A stretch of 64,000 nt of DNA from JBBDMC01 sp963775235 (GCA_963775235.1 CAVZHY010000002.1:682001-746000); one strand, 5' to 3'; positions 1 through 10,168 are shown, counted from the first letter of the stretch. Notes: generated from the letters alone by a model not told the origin. Program-made: numbers and translations.

Positions 1-658
1 GCATGGCCGCCCAGTAGAGCAGGAGGTCATCGTAATCGAGGACGTTCTGCGCCTGTTTGGCCTCGACATAAGCTTTGAACAAGCCGGTCAACTCCTGCTG
101 CCACGACAGGCACCATGGGAACCAGCGCGTCAGCACCGATTCGAGCGCCTCCTCCTCGTTGACCGAGCGCGAGTAGATTGCCAGGCACGTCGTCTTCGCC
201 GGGAACCGTCGCTCGCTTTGCGACAAGCCGAGATCGTGACGCACGAGATTCATCAGGTCGGCGGAGTCCGACCGGTCGTGGATGGTGAAGCCGACGTCGA
301 GCCCGATCAAGCCGGCGTAGTCGCGCAACAGCCGCGCGCCCACGGCATGGAACGTGCCCGACCAGTTGAGCCCCACCGGCGCCCTGCCGGGGCCGAGCGC
401 TTTGGCGACGATCCGCTCCACCCGCCTGCCCATCTCGGACGCCGCCCGACGTGAGAAGGTCATCAGCAGCAGCCGGTCGGGGTCGGCTCCCTCGACGATC
501 AGGTGCGCCACGCGGTGGGCGAGCATGCTGGTCTTGCCGGAACCAGCACCTGCGATCACTAACAGTGGACCGGCGGCGCCTCCACCGGGACGGACCCCGT
601 GCTCGACAGCGCGACGCTGGTCGGCATTGAGGCTGTCGAGATAGGGGTGACCGGGCAT
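1..658 (-). CDS. UvrD/PcrA-type ATP-dependent DNA helicase, N-terminal part (runs off left edge)
   Basis: The minus frame starting at the ATG at 658 is open to the window edge and gives 219 residues. It begins MPGHPYLDSLNADQRRAV, the Q-motif region of SF1 helicases. Walker A GAGSGKT lies at about residues 37-43, motif Ia (LLLMTFSRRAASEM) near residue 70, and an Ib-like TFHAVGARLLRDY follows. The last visible block, DYDDLLLYW, is typical of UvrD/PcrA. This is a 3'-5' DNA translocase used in repair or replication restart; the exact subfamily cannot be set because the C-terminal two thirds lies outside. It is divergent from the helicase-like gene that begins at 886, with a 227-base gap between them. 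No frameshift is seen in this part. Confidence 0.85.
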   Translation of the reverse strand, partial: MPGHPYLDSLNADQRRAVEHGVRPGGGAAGPLLVIAGAGSGKTSMLAHRVAHLIVEGADPDRLLLMTFSRRAASEMGRRVERIVAKALGPGRAPVGLNWSGTFHAVGARLLRDYAGLIGLDVGFTIHDRSDSADLMNLVRHDLGLSQSERRFPAKTTCLAIYSRSVNEEEALESVLTRWFPWCLSWQQELTGLFKAYVEAKQAQNVLDYDDLLLYWAAM

Positions 659-885
659 CTGAGAACCGAATCAAGCGGTCGAGGGCCGCCGCCCAGCCAA
701 TACAATTCATGCTTTGTTCGCAACGCTGCTGTGATGCTGCCCGCTGCAGGTCATCAACCCTCAGGTCCGTGCATCACGCACGCCGGACCTTCCCGCCAGA
801 GTGATGACTGCGACCTCGGGTTGCAATGCTGTAAATAGGCGATCAAAACTCAAGGCCAAGAGCCGGTGGTCGATGACAAAGCTGG

Positions 886-3670
886 GTGGGAGGCAGCGAG
901 TTGGAACTCACGGCGTCACAGCGTGAGGCAATCGGCTTCGACGGTCGTAATCTGCAACTCATCGCATGTGCCGGATCGGGCAAGACTGAGGTCGTGGCCC
1001 GGCGGGTTGTGCGGCTGCTGACGCCGGGGCGGTCCGAATCGCTGCTGCCGCGCAACATCGTAGCTTTCACGTTCACCGAGAAGGCCGCCGCCGAACTAAA
1101 GGAGCGCATCTCACCTCGCACGCGAGAGGCGCTCGGCGAGATCCCGGCGCATGGCGGAGATGTTCGTCGGTACGATCCACGGGTTCTGCCTCGAGCTGCT
1201 CAAGACCGAGAGCCCGCGTACATGAAGTACGAGGTGCTCAATGAGGTGCAGCAGACGCTTTTCGTCGATCGGCTACTCGAAGCGTCGGGTCTTACCGCAG
1301 TGCACCACGCTCGAGGGCAAGCCACTGAAACGGTACATGGACACCCGCAACTACATCGCGCGCGCTGAACATCCTGCGAGAGGACCAGCTGCGATCGCGC
1401 CCGACCTTCGCAAGGAAACTCGGTTGCGGAGCACCTGCCGACCTATGAGAAGCTCCTGCATGGCCGGGGGTACCTGGACTACTCCGGGATCCTCAAGGAG
1501 GCGGTGGCGGAGCTGAAAGCCAACGGCGGGCTGCGCGAGCGGCTGGGCGCTCGCGGTCCGGCACGTGATCGTCGACGAGTACCAGGACGTGAACCCAGTG
1601 CAGGAGGCCGTGGTCGAGGAATTCCACGCCTTGGGGCGAGCGTGTGCGTGGTCGGCGACGACGACCAGACGATCTACCAGTGGCGCGGCAGCGAGGTCGA
1701 AAACATCCTGAGATTCAGAACCGCTACGCCGACGTGAAGCAGGTCCGACTGGAGGAGAACTTCCGCTCAAGCGAAGGCGTCGTGGCGGTCGCCAGCGATT
1801 TCATCAGCCAGGTCGATGCGGCGCCTTCCCAAGGAAATGAAGGCTGAGGGAGCGCAGGACTACGAGGCGGGCGACATCACCGCGCTCCCGTTCGACACTC
1901 CGGAAGAGGAGGCGCAGCACATCGCCGGACGTGCCAAGCGCTGCGTGGGCGTTGCGATCCGCGAAGACGGCGAGGACGCGGCATCTCGCTGTCGGACATG
2001 GCGATACTGCTGCGCATCGGTCCGGCGAGACGGCGGGCCGATCACGGCGGCCCTGGACGCCGCCGGCGTCCCCTACGTCATCACCGGCATGGACAACCTG
2101 TTCGAGACGGCCGAGGCGGAGGCGGCGCGGCAGCTCTTCTATTTCCTCGCGGGCGAGATCGACGAAGAGGCGCTGCTCGCGGCGTGGAAGGCAGCCGACC
2201 TCGGGCTCGCACCGAGAACCTGAAGGCCGCGGTCGCCGCCGCGGCGGAGGCCGGCAGCGAGATGCCGAAGCCGATGTGGGGCAGTTCAAGGTCTACAATC
2301 TGCAGCGCCAGTTCATCGCGTTTCTCGAGACCGCCGGGCTGCGCGAGGAGGCGTGCCCGGCGGCGGCGGGGCGAGGTCGTCTTCTACAACTTGGGGAAGT
2401 TCAGCCAGGCGATTTCGGACTTCGAGAGCATCAACTTCCACTCGAAGCCGGTCGAGAAGTACAAGAGTTTCGCCGGGTTCCTCCGGCACCACGCTGAGGC
2501 GCCTACCCGGAAGGCTGGCAGGACAACGCCTACGTCAGTCCGGACGCGGTGCGGATCATGACAGTGCACCAGGCCAAGGGCCTGCAGTGGCCGGTGGTGT
2601 TCCTGCCGCAGCTCGTGCGGAACCGCTTCCCGTCGGAGGGAGGCGGCGGCGGCAGAACGGCGTGGCACCTGCTCCCAGCAGAGGCATTCGAGAATGCCGC
2701 ACGTTACAAGGGCGGTGTGGAGGACGAGCGGCGGCTGTTCTACGTGGCGGTGACGCGGGCGCAGAAGTTCCTGCACATGAGCTGGGCGCCGCATGCCGGG
2801 CAACAAGCAGGCGCAAGCGCCTTCCGACTTCTTCACCGAGGTGCTGGCGTCGAAGTACGTCAAGCGGCGCAAGCCCGACTACGGTGACCGCAAGCGACTC
2901 GAGCCCGCAGCCGCAAGGCATCGGTCGCGAACGTAGCGCTGTCGTTCTCCGAGCTGAAGTATTTCTTCGAGTGTCCCTACCAGTTCAAGCTGCGCATCCT
3001 CTAGGCTTCAATGCGCCGCTGGACGAGGCGCTGGGCTACGGGCAAGTCGCTGCACGACGCGCTGGCCGAGGTACATGCGCGCGCACTTGACGGCGAGGAG
3101 ATCGACCCCGGGGAGGCAGCGAGCGCTTGTGGAGCGGCACCTGCGCGGCGCCCTACGCCTACCCGGCTCTGCGAGGAGAAGCTCGAAGCGGCGGCGCAGC
3201 GGGTGATCGAGGCCTACATCCGCAAGAACGGGCCCATGCTCAAGAACCTCGAGTTCGCCGAAAAGGGGATCGAGATCGCGCTCGGCGACGGCGTCTCGGT
3301 GGCCGGCCGCATTGACTTGGTTCGACGGATCGATACGGACGAGGTGACGATCGTTGACTTGAAATCCAACGACCGCGCCCAGGCCGACGACGTCACGGAA
3401 ACCCAGCTCCACATCTACGCGCTCGGCTACCAGGAACTCACCGGGCGGAACGCTGACTACGTTGAGATCTACGAGCTAGACGAGCAGAAGCAGAAAACGC
3501 GATCGGTCGACGAGGAATTCATCGCGGACGTCAAGCGTGACGTCAAGGAGGCCGCAACGGCGCTGCGGAACAACGCGTTATCGCCGAAGCCACGCCGGAA
3601 GAGCTGTGTGCAATGTGACCGGAATTTGCCGTTCAGCACCGGAATCGCTCGCCATCCGGCCAACTTGTAA
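886..3670 (+). pseudogene. UvrD/REP-family helicase with C-terminal PD-(D/E)XK-type nuclease region, heavily frameshifted
   Basis: Coding signal begins at GTG 886 (TTG 901 is an alternative) and ends at 3670, but moves between the three frames about 22 times. Read piecewise it is a complete SF1A helicase: Walker A CAGSGKT near 970, motif Ia VAFTFTEKAAAELKERI, VGTIHGFCLELL near 1170, Walker B VIVDEYQDVNPVQEA near 1570, VVGDDDQTIYQWRG near 1650, motif IV VRLEENFRSSEGV near 1750, MTVHQAKGLQWPVVF near 2560 and VAVTRAQKFLHM near 2745. The C-terminal part (FSELKYFFECPYQFKL near 2950, then VTIVDLKSNDR near 3350 and a CVQC pair near 3605) looks like the nuclease module seen in RecB/AddB-like proteins. 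Motifs are intact and almost no in-register stops occur, which is unlike ordinary pseudogene decay; local sequencing error is the simplest cause. The nuclease assignment is inferred from family architecture. Confidence 0.75.
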
Positions 3671-3839
3671 CCATAAGATCTTTCCGTCCATGAAAGCCGG
3701 TCTGATCGCAACAGACGATTGCTGTTCCAACGTGAGCCGACGCTCACGACGGCGCGTTGCCGCGAGCCCCCCGACCCGGTCGTCATTGGCGACCGCGACA
3801 AGCCAATCCACGGTGCACGTCTGAATCCTCCGGCATGAT

Positions 3840-3870
3840 GTAAGCCCGTCAGCGGCGCTGATGGGCTTAC
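3840..3870. terminator. Strong hairpin between convergent transcription units, candidate bidirectional terminator
   Basis: GTAAGCCCGTCAG (3840-3852) pairs with CTGATGGGCTTAC (3858-3870) over 13 positions with one G-T wobble, leaving a five-base CGGCG loop. There is no long T-run on either side, so intrinsic termination is only probable. It sits between the end of the helicase gene (3670) and the end of the dppC-like gene (3970), where both units would need to stop. Apart from this hairpin I see nothing recognisable in 3671-3969. Confidence 0.55.
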
Positions 3871-3969
3871 TACAGCGCTTTGGAACCCAAGCCATGCACC
3901 GGCGCGCTCGCATCGGCGATCAGTCGGCCACCACAACAGTGGTTCGGTGCACGCATTTGCGAGATCACA

Positions 3970-4854
3970 TCACATCGGCTTTTGGTCGAGGGCATCTCGA
4001 AGACCGTCGCCGAGAACATTGAAGCAGAGAACCGTCACGAAGATCGCCAGACCGGGGAAAATGGTCACGTGGTCCGCGACGCCGAGAAACGCACGGCCGT
4101 CGGCCAGCATCGTCCCCCATTCGGCGGTTGGGGGCTGTGCTCCCAGACCAATGAACGACAGGGCGGCGCCGACGCCGATCGAACCGCCGATGCGCAGGCT
4201 CATCAGAACGATGATCGCGGGAAGTGTGCCAGGGAGTATGTGGCGGACAACGATCGTCAACGGTCTGACGCCAATCCCTATAGCGGCTTCAACGTATTGG
4301 GCATGTTTCAGGGCAAGCACGTTGCCGCGTACAACTCTCGCGAACACCGGAACGCTGAACACCGCGACTGCCCAGATGACATTCAGGACGCCGGGGCCGA
4401 TGATTGCCACCACCCCGATTGCCAAAAGTATTCCCGGGAACGCAAACAGCGTGTCGCACCCGCGCATGATCGCGAAGTCCGCGACGCCTCCGTTGTAACC
4501 GGCGTACAAACCAAGCAGCACGCCGATTCCCCCGCCGATCAATACTGAGGCAAACCCCACTGTCAGCGAGATTCGGCCACCCCAGATGATCCGGCTCAGA
4601 ATGTCGCGACCGAACATGTCCGTTCCCGCAAGATGGAGCATGCTCGGCGGTTGCAAGAGCGAATTGTAGTCGGGGGCGTTGGGATCGTACGGTGCCAACA
4701 ACGGAGCGAGAATAGCACACGCCACAATCGCCAAAATCAGCGCTCCGGCGGCAATCGCGGACTTTTGGCGGCGAAAGCGGCGCAGGAACTGCCGAAGTGG
4801 CGAGGTGGCGGCAGCCACTTTCGGCGCGGCGCCCGCGGCGTCAGCGGCAGTCAC
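3970..4854 (-). CDS. dppC: Dipeptide/oligopeptide ABC transporter permease, DppC/GsiD type
   Basis: 294 residues. An N-terminal cytoplasmic stretch rich in Arg/Lys (RQFLRRFRRQK, about 22-32) precedes the first membrane segment, then the DppC hallmark APYDPNAPDY and GTDMFGRDILSRIIWGGRISL near 85-105. The permease EAA-type loop reads YVEAAIGIGVRPLTIVVRHILP. Length and order match the DppC family. The start overlaps the stop of the upstream dppB-like gene by four bases, showing translational coupling. It is the last gene of the transporter operon, and its inferred substrate is di- or oligopeptides, possibly containing D-residues given the two M55 peptidases upstream. Confidence 0.93.
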   Translation of the reverse strand: MTAADAAGAAPKVAAATSPLRQFLRRFRRQKSAIAAGALILAIVACAILAPLLAPYDPNAPDYNSLLQPPSMLHLAGTDMFGRDILSRIIWGGRISLTVGFASVLIGGGIGVLLGLYAGYNGGVADFAIMRGCDTLFAFPGILLAIGVVAIIGPGVLNVIWAVAVFSVPVFARVVRGNVLALKHAQYVEAAIGIGVRPLTIVVRHILPGTLPAIIVLMSLRIGGSIGVGAALSFIGLGAQPPTAEWGTMLADGRAFLGVADHVTIFPGLAIFVTVLCFNVLGDGLRDALDQKPM

Positions 4855-5771
4855 CTCAGCCTCACTTCCGGGTTGACCAATCCGTAGACGACGTCAACAA
4901 TCAAATTGATCAGGACAAATTCCACTGCGAACAGCAAGATGAGGGCCTGGATGACCGGGTAGTCACGAACGCCGATGCTGTCGACCAACAGGCGACCGAT
5001 GCCGGGCCACGCGAACACAGTCTCGACGATGATCGATCCCCCCAACAGGTTTCCAAACTCAAGCCCGGTTAGCGTGATCACGGGTATCAAGGCGTTGCGG
5101 AGAATGTGGTGCCAAACAACCCTTTGTTCGGGAATGCCCTTGCTGCGAGCGGTCCGGACGTAGTCCTCGCTCGCAACTTCGACGTAAGCAGAGCGCGTGA
5201 AGCGCGCGAGGATTGCCGCAAAAGCCGTGCCCAGCGTGAAGGATGGCATGAGCAATGAAGTCCAGCGGTCAAATCCACTTGTCGGTAGCCAGCCGAGATG
5301 CACCGAAAACAAGTTGATGAGGAGCAAACCCAGCCAGAAGTTGGGAAACGATACGCCGGTGACGGCAATGACCATACTGAGTCTGTCTTTCCAGGTACCG
5401 CGCTGGATGCCGGAATAAACGCCGAGCACAACGCCGAATAGAAAGGTCCACGAAAGAGAGGCGAGCGTCAGCCACAAGGTCGGCATGAAGCGCTCACCGA
5501 TTTCTTGGATGACCGGACGGCGCGTTCGAATGGACTGGCCGAAGTCGCCATGAAGGGACTTGGCGAGGTAAATGACGTATTGCTGCCAGATCGGTCGGTT
5601 CAGACCCAGGTCGTTATGGATCGCAAGAATTTCGGCTTCACTTGCATCTGGACCGGCAATCAGTTGGGCGGGATCGCCGGGTATCAGCCTGATGAAACCA
5701 AAAACCAGAAATGAAACCAGGACGATGACAGGCAGGGAACTCAGGAGCCGGCGGACGAATGTTGCCAACAT
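4851..5771 (-). CDS. dppB: Dipeptide/oligopeptide ABC transporter permease, DppB/GsiC type
   Basis: 306 residues from ATG 5771 (MLATFVRRLLSSLPVI). The frame is open farther upstream, but the DppB family begins exactly with this first membrane segment. Seen in order are FGFIRLIPGDPAQLIAGPDA (about 22-41), LNRPIWQQYVIYLAKSLHGD (about 53-72), a run of membrane segments, and the cytoplasmic loop EDYVRTARSKGIPEQRVVWH of the ATPase-contacting EAA motif. It starts 70 bases after the binding-protein gene and overlaps dppC by four bases. It pairs with DppC to form the transmembrane channel. Confidence 0.93.
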   Translation of the reverse strand: MLATFVRRLLSSLPVIVLVSFLVFGFIRLIPGDPAQLIAGPDASEAEILAIHNDLGLNRPIWQQYVIYLAKSLHGDFGQSIRTRRPVIQEIGERFMPTLWLTLASLSWTFLFGVVLGVYSGIQRGTWKDRLSMVIAVTGVSFPNFWLGLLLINLFSVHLGWLPTSGFDRWTSLLMPSFTLGTAFAAILARFTRSAYVEVASEDYVRTARSKGIPEQRVVWHHILRNALIPVITLTGLEFGNLLGGSIIVETVFAWPGIGRLLVDSIGVRDYPVIQALILLFAVEFVLINLIVDVVYGLVNPEVRLR

Positions 5772-5841
5772 CAGCGGTATAGGGGCATCCGCAAAAACGT
5801 TGCGGCAGCCCAATTTTGGAGGGCTGCCGCAGATAGACCTG

Positions 5842-7362
5842 TCAGTGCAACTCGGCCGATTCGAGAAGCAGCGTACCGTCCGCAAGCATGTACGCGCCGG
5901 AGAGGTTGGCTGATTGCGCCCAGGTGTTGACGTCCACACCCAGGAAAATCCAGGGTGCGTCCTTCCAGACCTGGGCTTGCACTGTCGCGTACGCGGTCGC
6001 GCGCTTGTCGGGATCGGCGGTGCTTTGTCCCGTGTGAATGGCTGCATCGACCTCGGGCGATGAATAGTAGGCGGTGTTGTTCAACACCGGAAGCATCGAG
6101 GTGCTGGCGAATAACGGCCGAAGCTGCCAATCGGGATCGCCGGTCGAAGTACCCCAGCCGCCCACTGCCATTCTCACCTCAGCGTCATCCGGATTCTGCG
6201 CGGCGTGCAACTTTTGTCCCAGCAGGCCGCCCTCCATGGCATCCACTGTCACCTTGACGTTCACCTGGGCAAGCTGTTGCTGAAGGAACTGGTCGGTTCG
6301 CGTGTTTATGCTCGCGGAGTTCGACCACAGCGTGGTTGAGAATCCGTCCTGATAGCCAGCCGCAGTCAGCAGCTCCTTGGCCTTCTGCGGATTATAAGCG
6401 TACGCCGGTTGCTCCTCATACCATGGCAGACCCTCGGGGTACGCAGACCTCAGCGGTGCGCCGTACCCTCCCATCACGACCTTGACGTACGCATCCTTGT
6501 CGACAGCATAGTTCATCGCTTGGCGCACGCGAACATCGTTGAACGGGCTCTTCATGGTGTTCATCGCGACGTAGCGGGCCAGTATCGAGGGTGCACTCTT
6601 CGCCTCAAGCCGGTTGTCGCGCTGAACGATCGGGAACATCTGGGGCGGCACCGGCGTGATGAATTGAACTTCGCCGGCCTGCAAGGCCGCAACGCGACTG
6701 CCATCCTCCGGGATTGCGCGGAAAGTGAGTGTGTCGAGTATTGGCAGGCCTGCCTTCCAATAGTGATCATTGCGCTTGAGTTTCACCAGATCGGTGGTCC
6801 AGCTCACAAACTCGAAAGGTCCTGTGCCCACGGGATGCCGATCGATATCAGCGCCGTAGGTTTCCAACGCCTTGGGGCTTTCCATCCCAAGTCCCGGATT
6901 GGCCAGTGTCGGGATGAAAGCGCCAAACGGCTCGGACAGAGTGATCTTGAGGGTATAGTCGTCGACAACATCGATTTGTTTGACGACCTCCAGGAAGCCT
7001 CTCCGGTTCAGTTTGTTAGCAGGGTCACGTATGCGGTCGAGATTGATCTTTGCCGCTTCGGCATTAAAGGGAGTTCCATCCTGGAACGTGACGCCATGGC
7101 GCAACTTGAACACGTACTCGGTGGCGTCATCGCTGATCTGAGCGCTCTCCGCCAGAACCGGCACGATTTGCATTTGCTCATCGAAACCAAACAGCGGCTC
7201 AATAATGTTTCGCCCCACGGAGAGAGATGGGTTGTCCGTCCTGTTGGCCAGATCGAGTCCATTGGGATCAGCCCACATGCTGACGACCAATTCGCCCCCA
7301 GCAAAGGCGGGCAGCGACATCAGCAGTGCCGCCGCAAAGGCAAGATATCCAGGTGAGCGCAT
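5842..7362 (-). CDS. Peptide ABC transporter substrate-binding protein (SBP_bac_5, DppA/GsiB-like)
   Basis: 506 residues from ATG 7362, chosen because a Sec signal peptide follows at once (MRSPGYLAFAAALLMSLPAFA-GGE) and a purine-rich AAGGGAAAAG lies just upstream. A longer start at 7401 would bury the signal. The mature part has the family features: YVFKLRHGVTFQDGTPFNAE near 90-110, VGTGPFEFVSW near 170 and VRQAMNYAVDKDAYVK near 265-280. It would bind peptides in the periplasm and deliver them to DppB/DppC. It lies between the fused ATPase gene and dppB. The bound peptide cannot be read from the sequence. Confidence 0.92.
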   Translation of the reverse strand: MRSPGYLAFAAALLMSLPAFAGGELVVSMWADPNGLDLANRTDNPSLSVGRNIIEPLFGFDEQMQIVPVLAESAQISDDATEYVFKLRHGVTFQDGTPFNAEAAKINLDRIRDPANKLNRRGFLEVVKQIDVVDDYTLKITLSEPFGAFIPTLANPGLGMESPKALETYGADIDRHPVGTGPFEFVSWTTDLVKLKRNDHYWKAGLPILDTLTFRAIPEDGSRVAALQAGEVQFITPVPPQMFPIVQRDNRLEAKSAPSILARYVAMNTMKSPFNDVRVRQAMNYAVDKDAYVKVVMGGYGAPLRSAYPEGLPWYEEQPAYAYNPQKAKELLTAAGYQDGFSTTLWSNSASINTRTDQFLQQQLAQVNVKVTVDAMEGGLLGQKLHAAQNPDDAEVRMAVGGWGTSTGDPDWQLRPLFASTSMLPVLNNTAYYSSPEVDAAIHTGQSTADPDKRATAYATVQAQVWKDAPWIFLGVDVNTWAQSANLSGAYMLADGTLLLESAELH

Positions 7363-7400
7363 TTTGCTTTTCCCTTGTTGGTTTAAGAAACCTACCGACA

Positions 7401-9227
7401 TTAGAAAAGGCCGCCGACGCGGTGGCTGGCGATGAAGTGATCGCGGCCAACCTCGACCAGGGGCGCCGTAATCGGAGGATCGTCCCAGCGACGCAAAGGG
7501 CTGGGCACCTCACTGTCGTCGAACTCACCGCCACGACCGCGCCGCGATGGGTCTGGGTTCGGCACGGCCGCCAGGAGACGGCACGTGTAAGGGTGCTGCG
7601 GGCGTGACATGACCGACAGACGCGGCCCGATCTCGACCACCTGGCCCAAATACATCACGGCCACAGTGTGGCTAACGCGCTCGACCAGCGCCATGTCGTG
7701 CGATATGAAAAGGTAGGCGACGCCGAGTTCGCGCTGCAGTTCCATGAGCAGATTGACCACTTGGGCGCGGATCGACATGTCCAGCGCCGCCACGGCCTCG
7801 TCGGCGATGATCAGTTTTGGCTCCGAGGCGAGCGCGCGTGCAATGCAGACACGTTGACGTTGTCCGCCCGACAGCTCGTGCGGGTACCGGCGCGCATGGT
7901 CGGCACGCAATCCAACTTTCTCGAGCAGTTCGGCGACCCTCTGTTGCATCCGCACTCCTGCGGCCAGGCTGTGCGTCCTGATCGGTTCGGAAATTGAGTA
8001 GCCAACGTTAAGGCGCGGATCGAGCGACGAAAAGGGGTCCTGGAAAATGTATTGAACCTTGCGCCGGAGATCGGACTGACGCGCACGGCTTGGAATCGTT
8101 ACGTCCTCACCTTCGACCAGTACTTCCCCGGCCTCCGGCTTCTCGAGCCGTATTATGCTTCTTCCGGTGGTCGACTTGCCGCAGCCACTTTCGCCTACTA
8201 GCGCCAGCGTCTCTCCCGGATGTATGCGCAGGCTGACGTTTTCCACCGCGTGAATCCTGCCTATCGACCGACCGAGCGCCCCACCTCGCGCGTCGAAGCG
8301 CGTGGTCAGTCCTCGAAGTTCCAGAACTGGCGGCATGCCCGGGCGGATCGTGTCCTGGGAAGGTGCCTGACCTGCCACGTCGGGAAACGGTCGTGGCAGA
8401 GGATCGTCCGAAAGGCTGCCAAGGACCGGAACCGCGTTCAGCAACGCGCGGGTATAACTGTCGCGCGGCGCCGAGAAGACGGTCAGGGTGTCGCCCTCTT
8501 CGACCTTCTCGCCCGCCCGCATTACAACAACACGATCGGCTATCTCCGCCACGACACCCATGTCGTGCGTGATGAAGATCATTCCCATGCCGAACTCGGC
8601 CTGCAACCCGCGCAGAAGCCGCAGGACCTGCGACTGAACGGTCACGTCCAATGCGGTGGTGGGCTCATCAGCGATCAGCAGGCGCGGACGGCACGCCATA
8701 GCGATCGCAATCATCACACGTTGTCGCATGCCGCCCGAGAGTTGGAACGGATACCGGTTCAGTTGCCTGTGAGCGTCGGGAACGCGAGCACGGTCCAGCA
8801 TTCGCCGGGCTTCGTCCAGTCCCTGTCGCCGATCCAGCTTTTGGTGATAACGCAGTGCCTCGGTGATCTGGTCGCCGACGGTCAGCACGGGGTTCAGGCA
8901 GCTCATTGGCTCCTGAAAGATCATGGCCACTTGCGGACCGCGCACCAGGCGCATGGTTTCTGGCGTAGCCCGTGTCAGATCAAGCCAACCACCTTGCGGA
9001 TCTTTCAGCGTTATGGTGCCGGAGTCGATCCGCCCCGACGTGTAGTCGAGCAGCCGGGTCACCGCCAGTGAGGCGACGGACTTGCCGGAACCGGATTCCC
9101 CGACCACCGCGACGGTTTCGCCAGTACTCGCGGTAAAGCTCAGGTCACGAACTGCCGTCAGGCGACCATCTTCGAGGGGAAAAGAAACCGTCAGGCCGTC
9201 GACCGCCAGGAGCGGGTCATTCATCAC
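7401..9227 (-). CDS. Double-domain peptide ABC transporter ATP-binding protein (DppD-DppF fusion, GsiA/YejF-like)
   Basis: 608 residues with two complete nucleotide-binding domains. Domain 1 has Walker A GESGSGKS near 39, signature LSGGMRQRV and Walker B LLIADEPTTALDV. Domain 2 has Walker A GESGCGKS near 345, FQDPFSSLDPRL, signature LSGGQRQRVCIARAL and Walker B LIIADEAVAALD. In the second Walker B the usual Pro after DE is Ala (ADEAVAALD); the catalytic Glu is retained. Both domains end in the oligopeptide-transporter tail (HPYT, SYTRALL). One gene therefore supplies the two ATPases usually encoded as dppD and dppF. It is followed 38 bases later by the binding-protein gene. Confidence 0.93.
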   Translation of the reverse strand: MMNDPLLAVDGLTVSFPLEDGRLTAVRDLSFTASTGETVAVVGESGSGKSVASLAVTRLLDYTSGRIDSGTITLKDPQGGWLDLTRATPETMRLVRGPQVAMIFQEPMSCLNPVLTVGDQITEALRYHQKLDRRQGLDEARRMLDRARVPDAHRQLNRYPFQLSGGMRQRVMIAIAMACRPRLLIADEPTTALDVTVQSQVLRLLRGLQAEFGMGMIFITHDMGVVAEIADRVVVMRAGEKVEEGDTLTVFSAPRDSYTRALLNAVPVLGSLSDDPLPRPFPDVAGQAPSQDTIRPGMPPVLELRGLTTRFDARGGALGRSIGRIHAVENVSLRIHPGETLALVGESGCGKSTTGRSIIRLEKPEAGEVLVEGEDVTIPSRARQSDLRRKVQYIFQDPFSSLDPRLNVGYSISEPIRTHSLAAGVRMQQRVAELLEKVGLRADHARRYPHELSGGQRQRVCIARALASEPKLIIADEAVAALDMSIRAQVVNLLMELQRELGVAYLFISHDMALVERVSHTVAVMYLGQVVEIGPRLSVMSRPQHPYTCRLLAAVPNPDPSRRGRGGEFDDSEVPSPLRRWDDPPITAPLVEVGRDHFIASHRVGGLF

Positions 9228-9328
9228 CTTGTCGAAGCCTCAGGATGCGTGGTCGCGTCGGTCAAGACACCCCCGATTTTCGTTCTTAAATTCGCTCTCA
9301 GCTGTCGTGCACGCTCCTCGGCAGCCGG

Positions 9329-10168
9329 CTAGTCCTGAAGTCCCACGTTATAGTTCAGAACGAACATAAGAATTGAATACGCCGTCCGCATCGTTGGCGC
9401 CGAAAAGCGCACGGAGAAGGGCGCATAGCGGTCGAACCACGGTGCGTATGCGATGACCTCGGCCGCCAGACGATGCTTGAAGTCCAACTCGACAACAACC
9501 GGAGGTGCAATCGCGAACGGCGGGATCTCGCCCGCCCGCGCGAGAGCCTCGGATATCGCTTCGCGAATTGTTGCGTTGGCCGCCGAGGGTGTCATGGACG
9601 TTGCAGAGTAGACGCCGTGGCTCTGCTGTACTACCACCCTGCGGGCTTGTGGCAGGAAATTGGAGACTTCCTCCGCAAAGACATCGTCACCACTGACGAG
9701 CACAACCGGTACGCCGTGTTCGCCGGCGAGTGCCGCATTCAACAACGCCTCATTCGCGACTCTGCCGTTAACCCGTATCTCTCGCAGCGCCATTCCGTTG
9801 TACGTGTGCGCGAGTACGCCGCTCGTTGCGGAGACGCCAGCGTGGTAGCCGAGCAGGAAAGCAGCGTCGTATCCACCCGCATCGATGCCCTGCATCATTC
9901 CCAAGGGTCGCGGCGAGCCGCGCACAAGTCGACACCCAGCAGGCAACTGATCTATATGAACGTTCTCCTTCTTGCCGTGTCCGTCGGCAACGACGACCTC
10001 GCTGGCACCCGCACTCAGAGCGGCTTCTGCCGCCGCTACCGCGGTATCGGTCATCCACTGCCTCGCGCGCCCGTAATCGGGTCCGTCCATCGCCGAGTGG
10101 CGGCGACTGGTAACCCCAGCGATGCCCTCGATATCGATGGAAATATAAACCCGCACGTCCTTGCCCAC
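9329..10168 (-). CDS. M55-family D-aminopeptidase (DppA-like)
   Basis: 279 residues from GTG 10168; a shorter GTG start at 10156 is possible because the conserved core begins at VYISIDIEG. Zn-ligand motifs of the M55 (B. subtilis DppA) family are all present: SIDIEGIAGV near 10, ADGHG near 62, LGYHAG near 105, and NGRVANEALLNAAL carrying the Glu ligand near 138. The family forms a self-compartmentalising decamer that cleaves N-terminal D-residues, for example from D-Ala-D-Ala. It is the first gene of the transporter operon, so imported peptides probably meet this enzyme in the cytoplasm. A LysR-type bipartite operator lies 165-200 bases upstream. Confidence 0.9.
   Translation of the reverse strand: MGKDVRVYISIDIEGIAGVTSRRHSAMDGPDYGRARQWMTDTAVAAAEAALSAGASEVVVADGHGKKENVHIDQLPAGCRLVRGSPRPLGMMQGIDAGGYDAAFLLGYHAGVSATSGVLAHTYNGMALREIRVNGRVANEALLNAALAGEHGVPVVLVSGDDVFAEEVSNFLPQARRVVVQQSHGVYSATSMTPSAANATIREAISEALARAGEIPPFAIAPPVVVELDFKHRLAAEVIAYAPWFDRYAPFSVRFSAPTMRTAYSILMFVLNYNVGLQD

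Noticed and set aside
886..3670. Programmed frameshifting or a multi-subunit gene in the helicase region
   Set aside because: There are too many shifts in both directions, none at slippery heptamers with a conserved position, and no intervening start sites.
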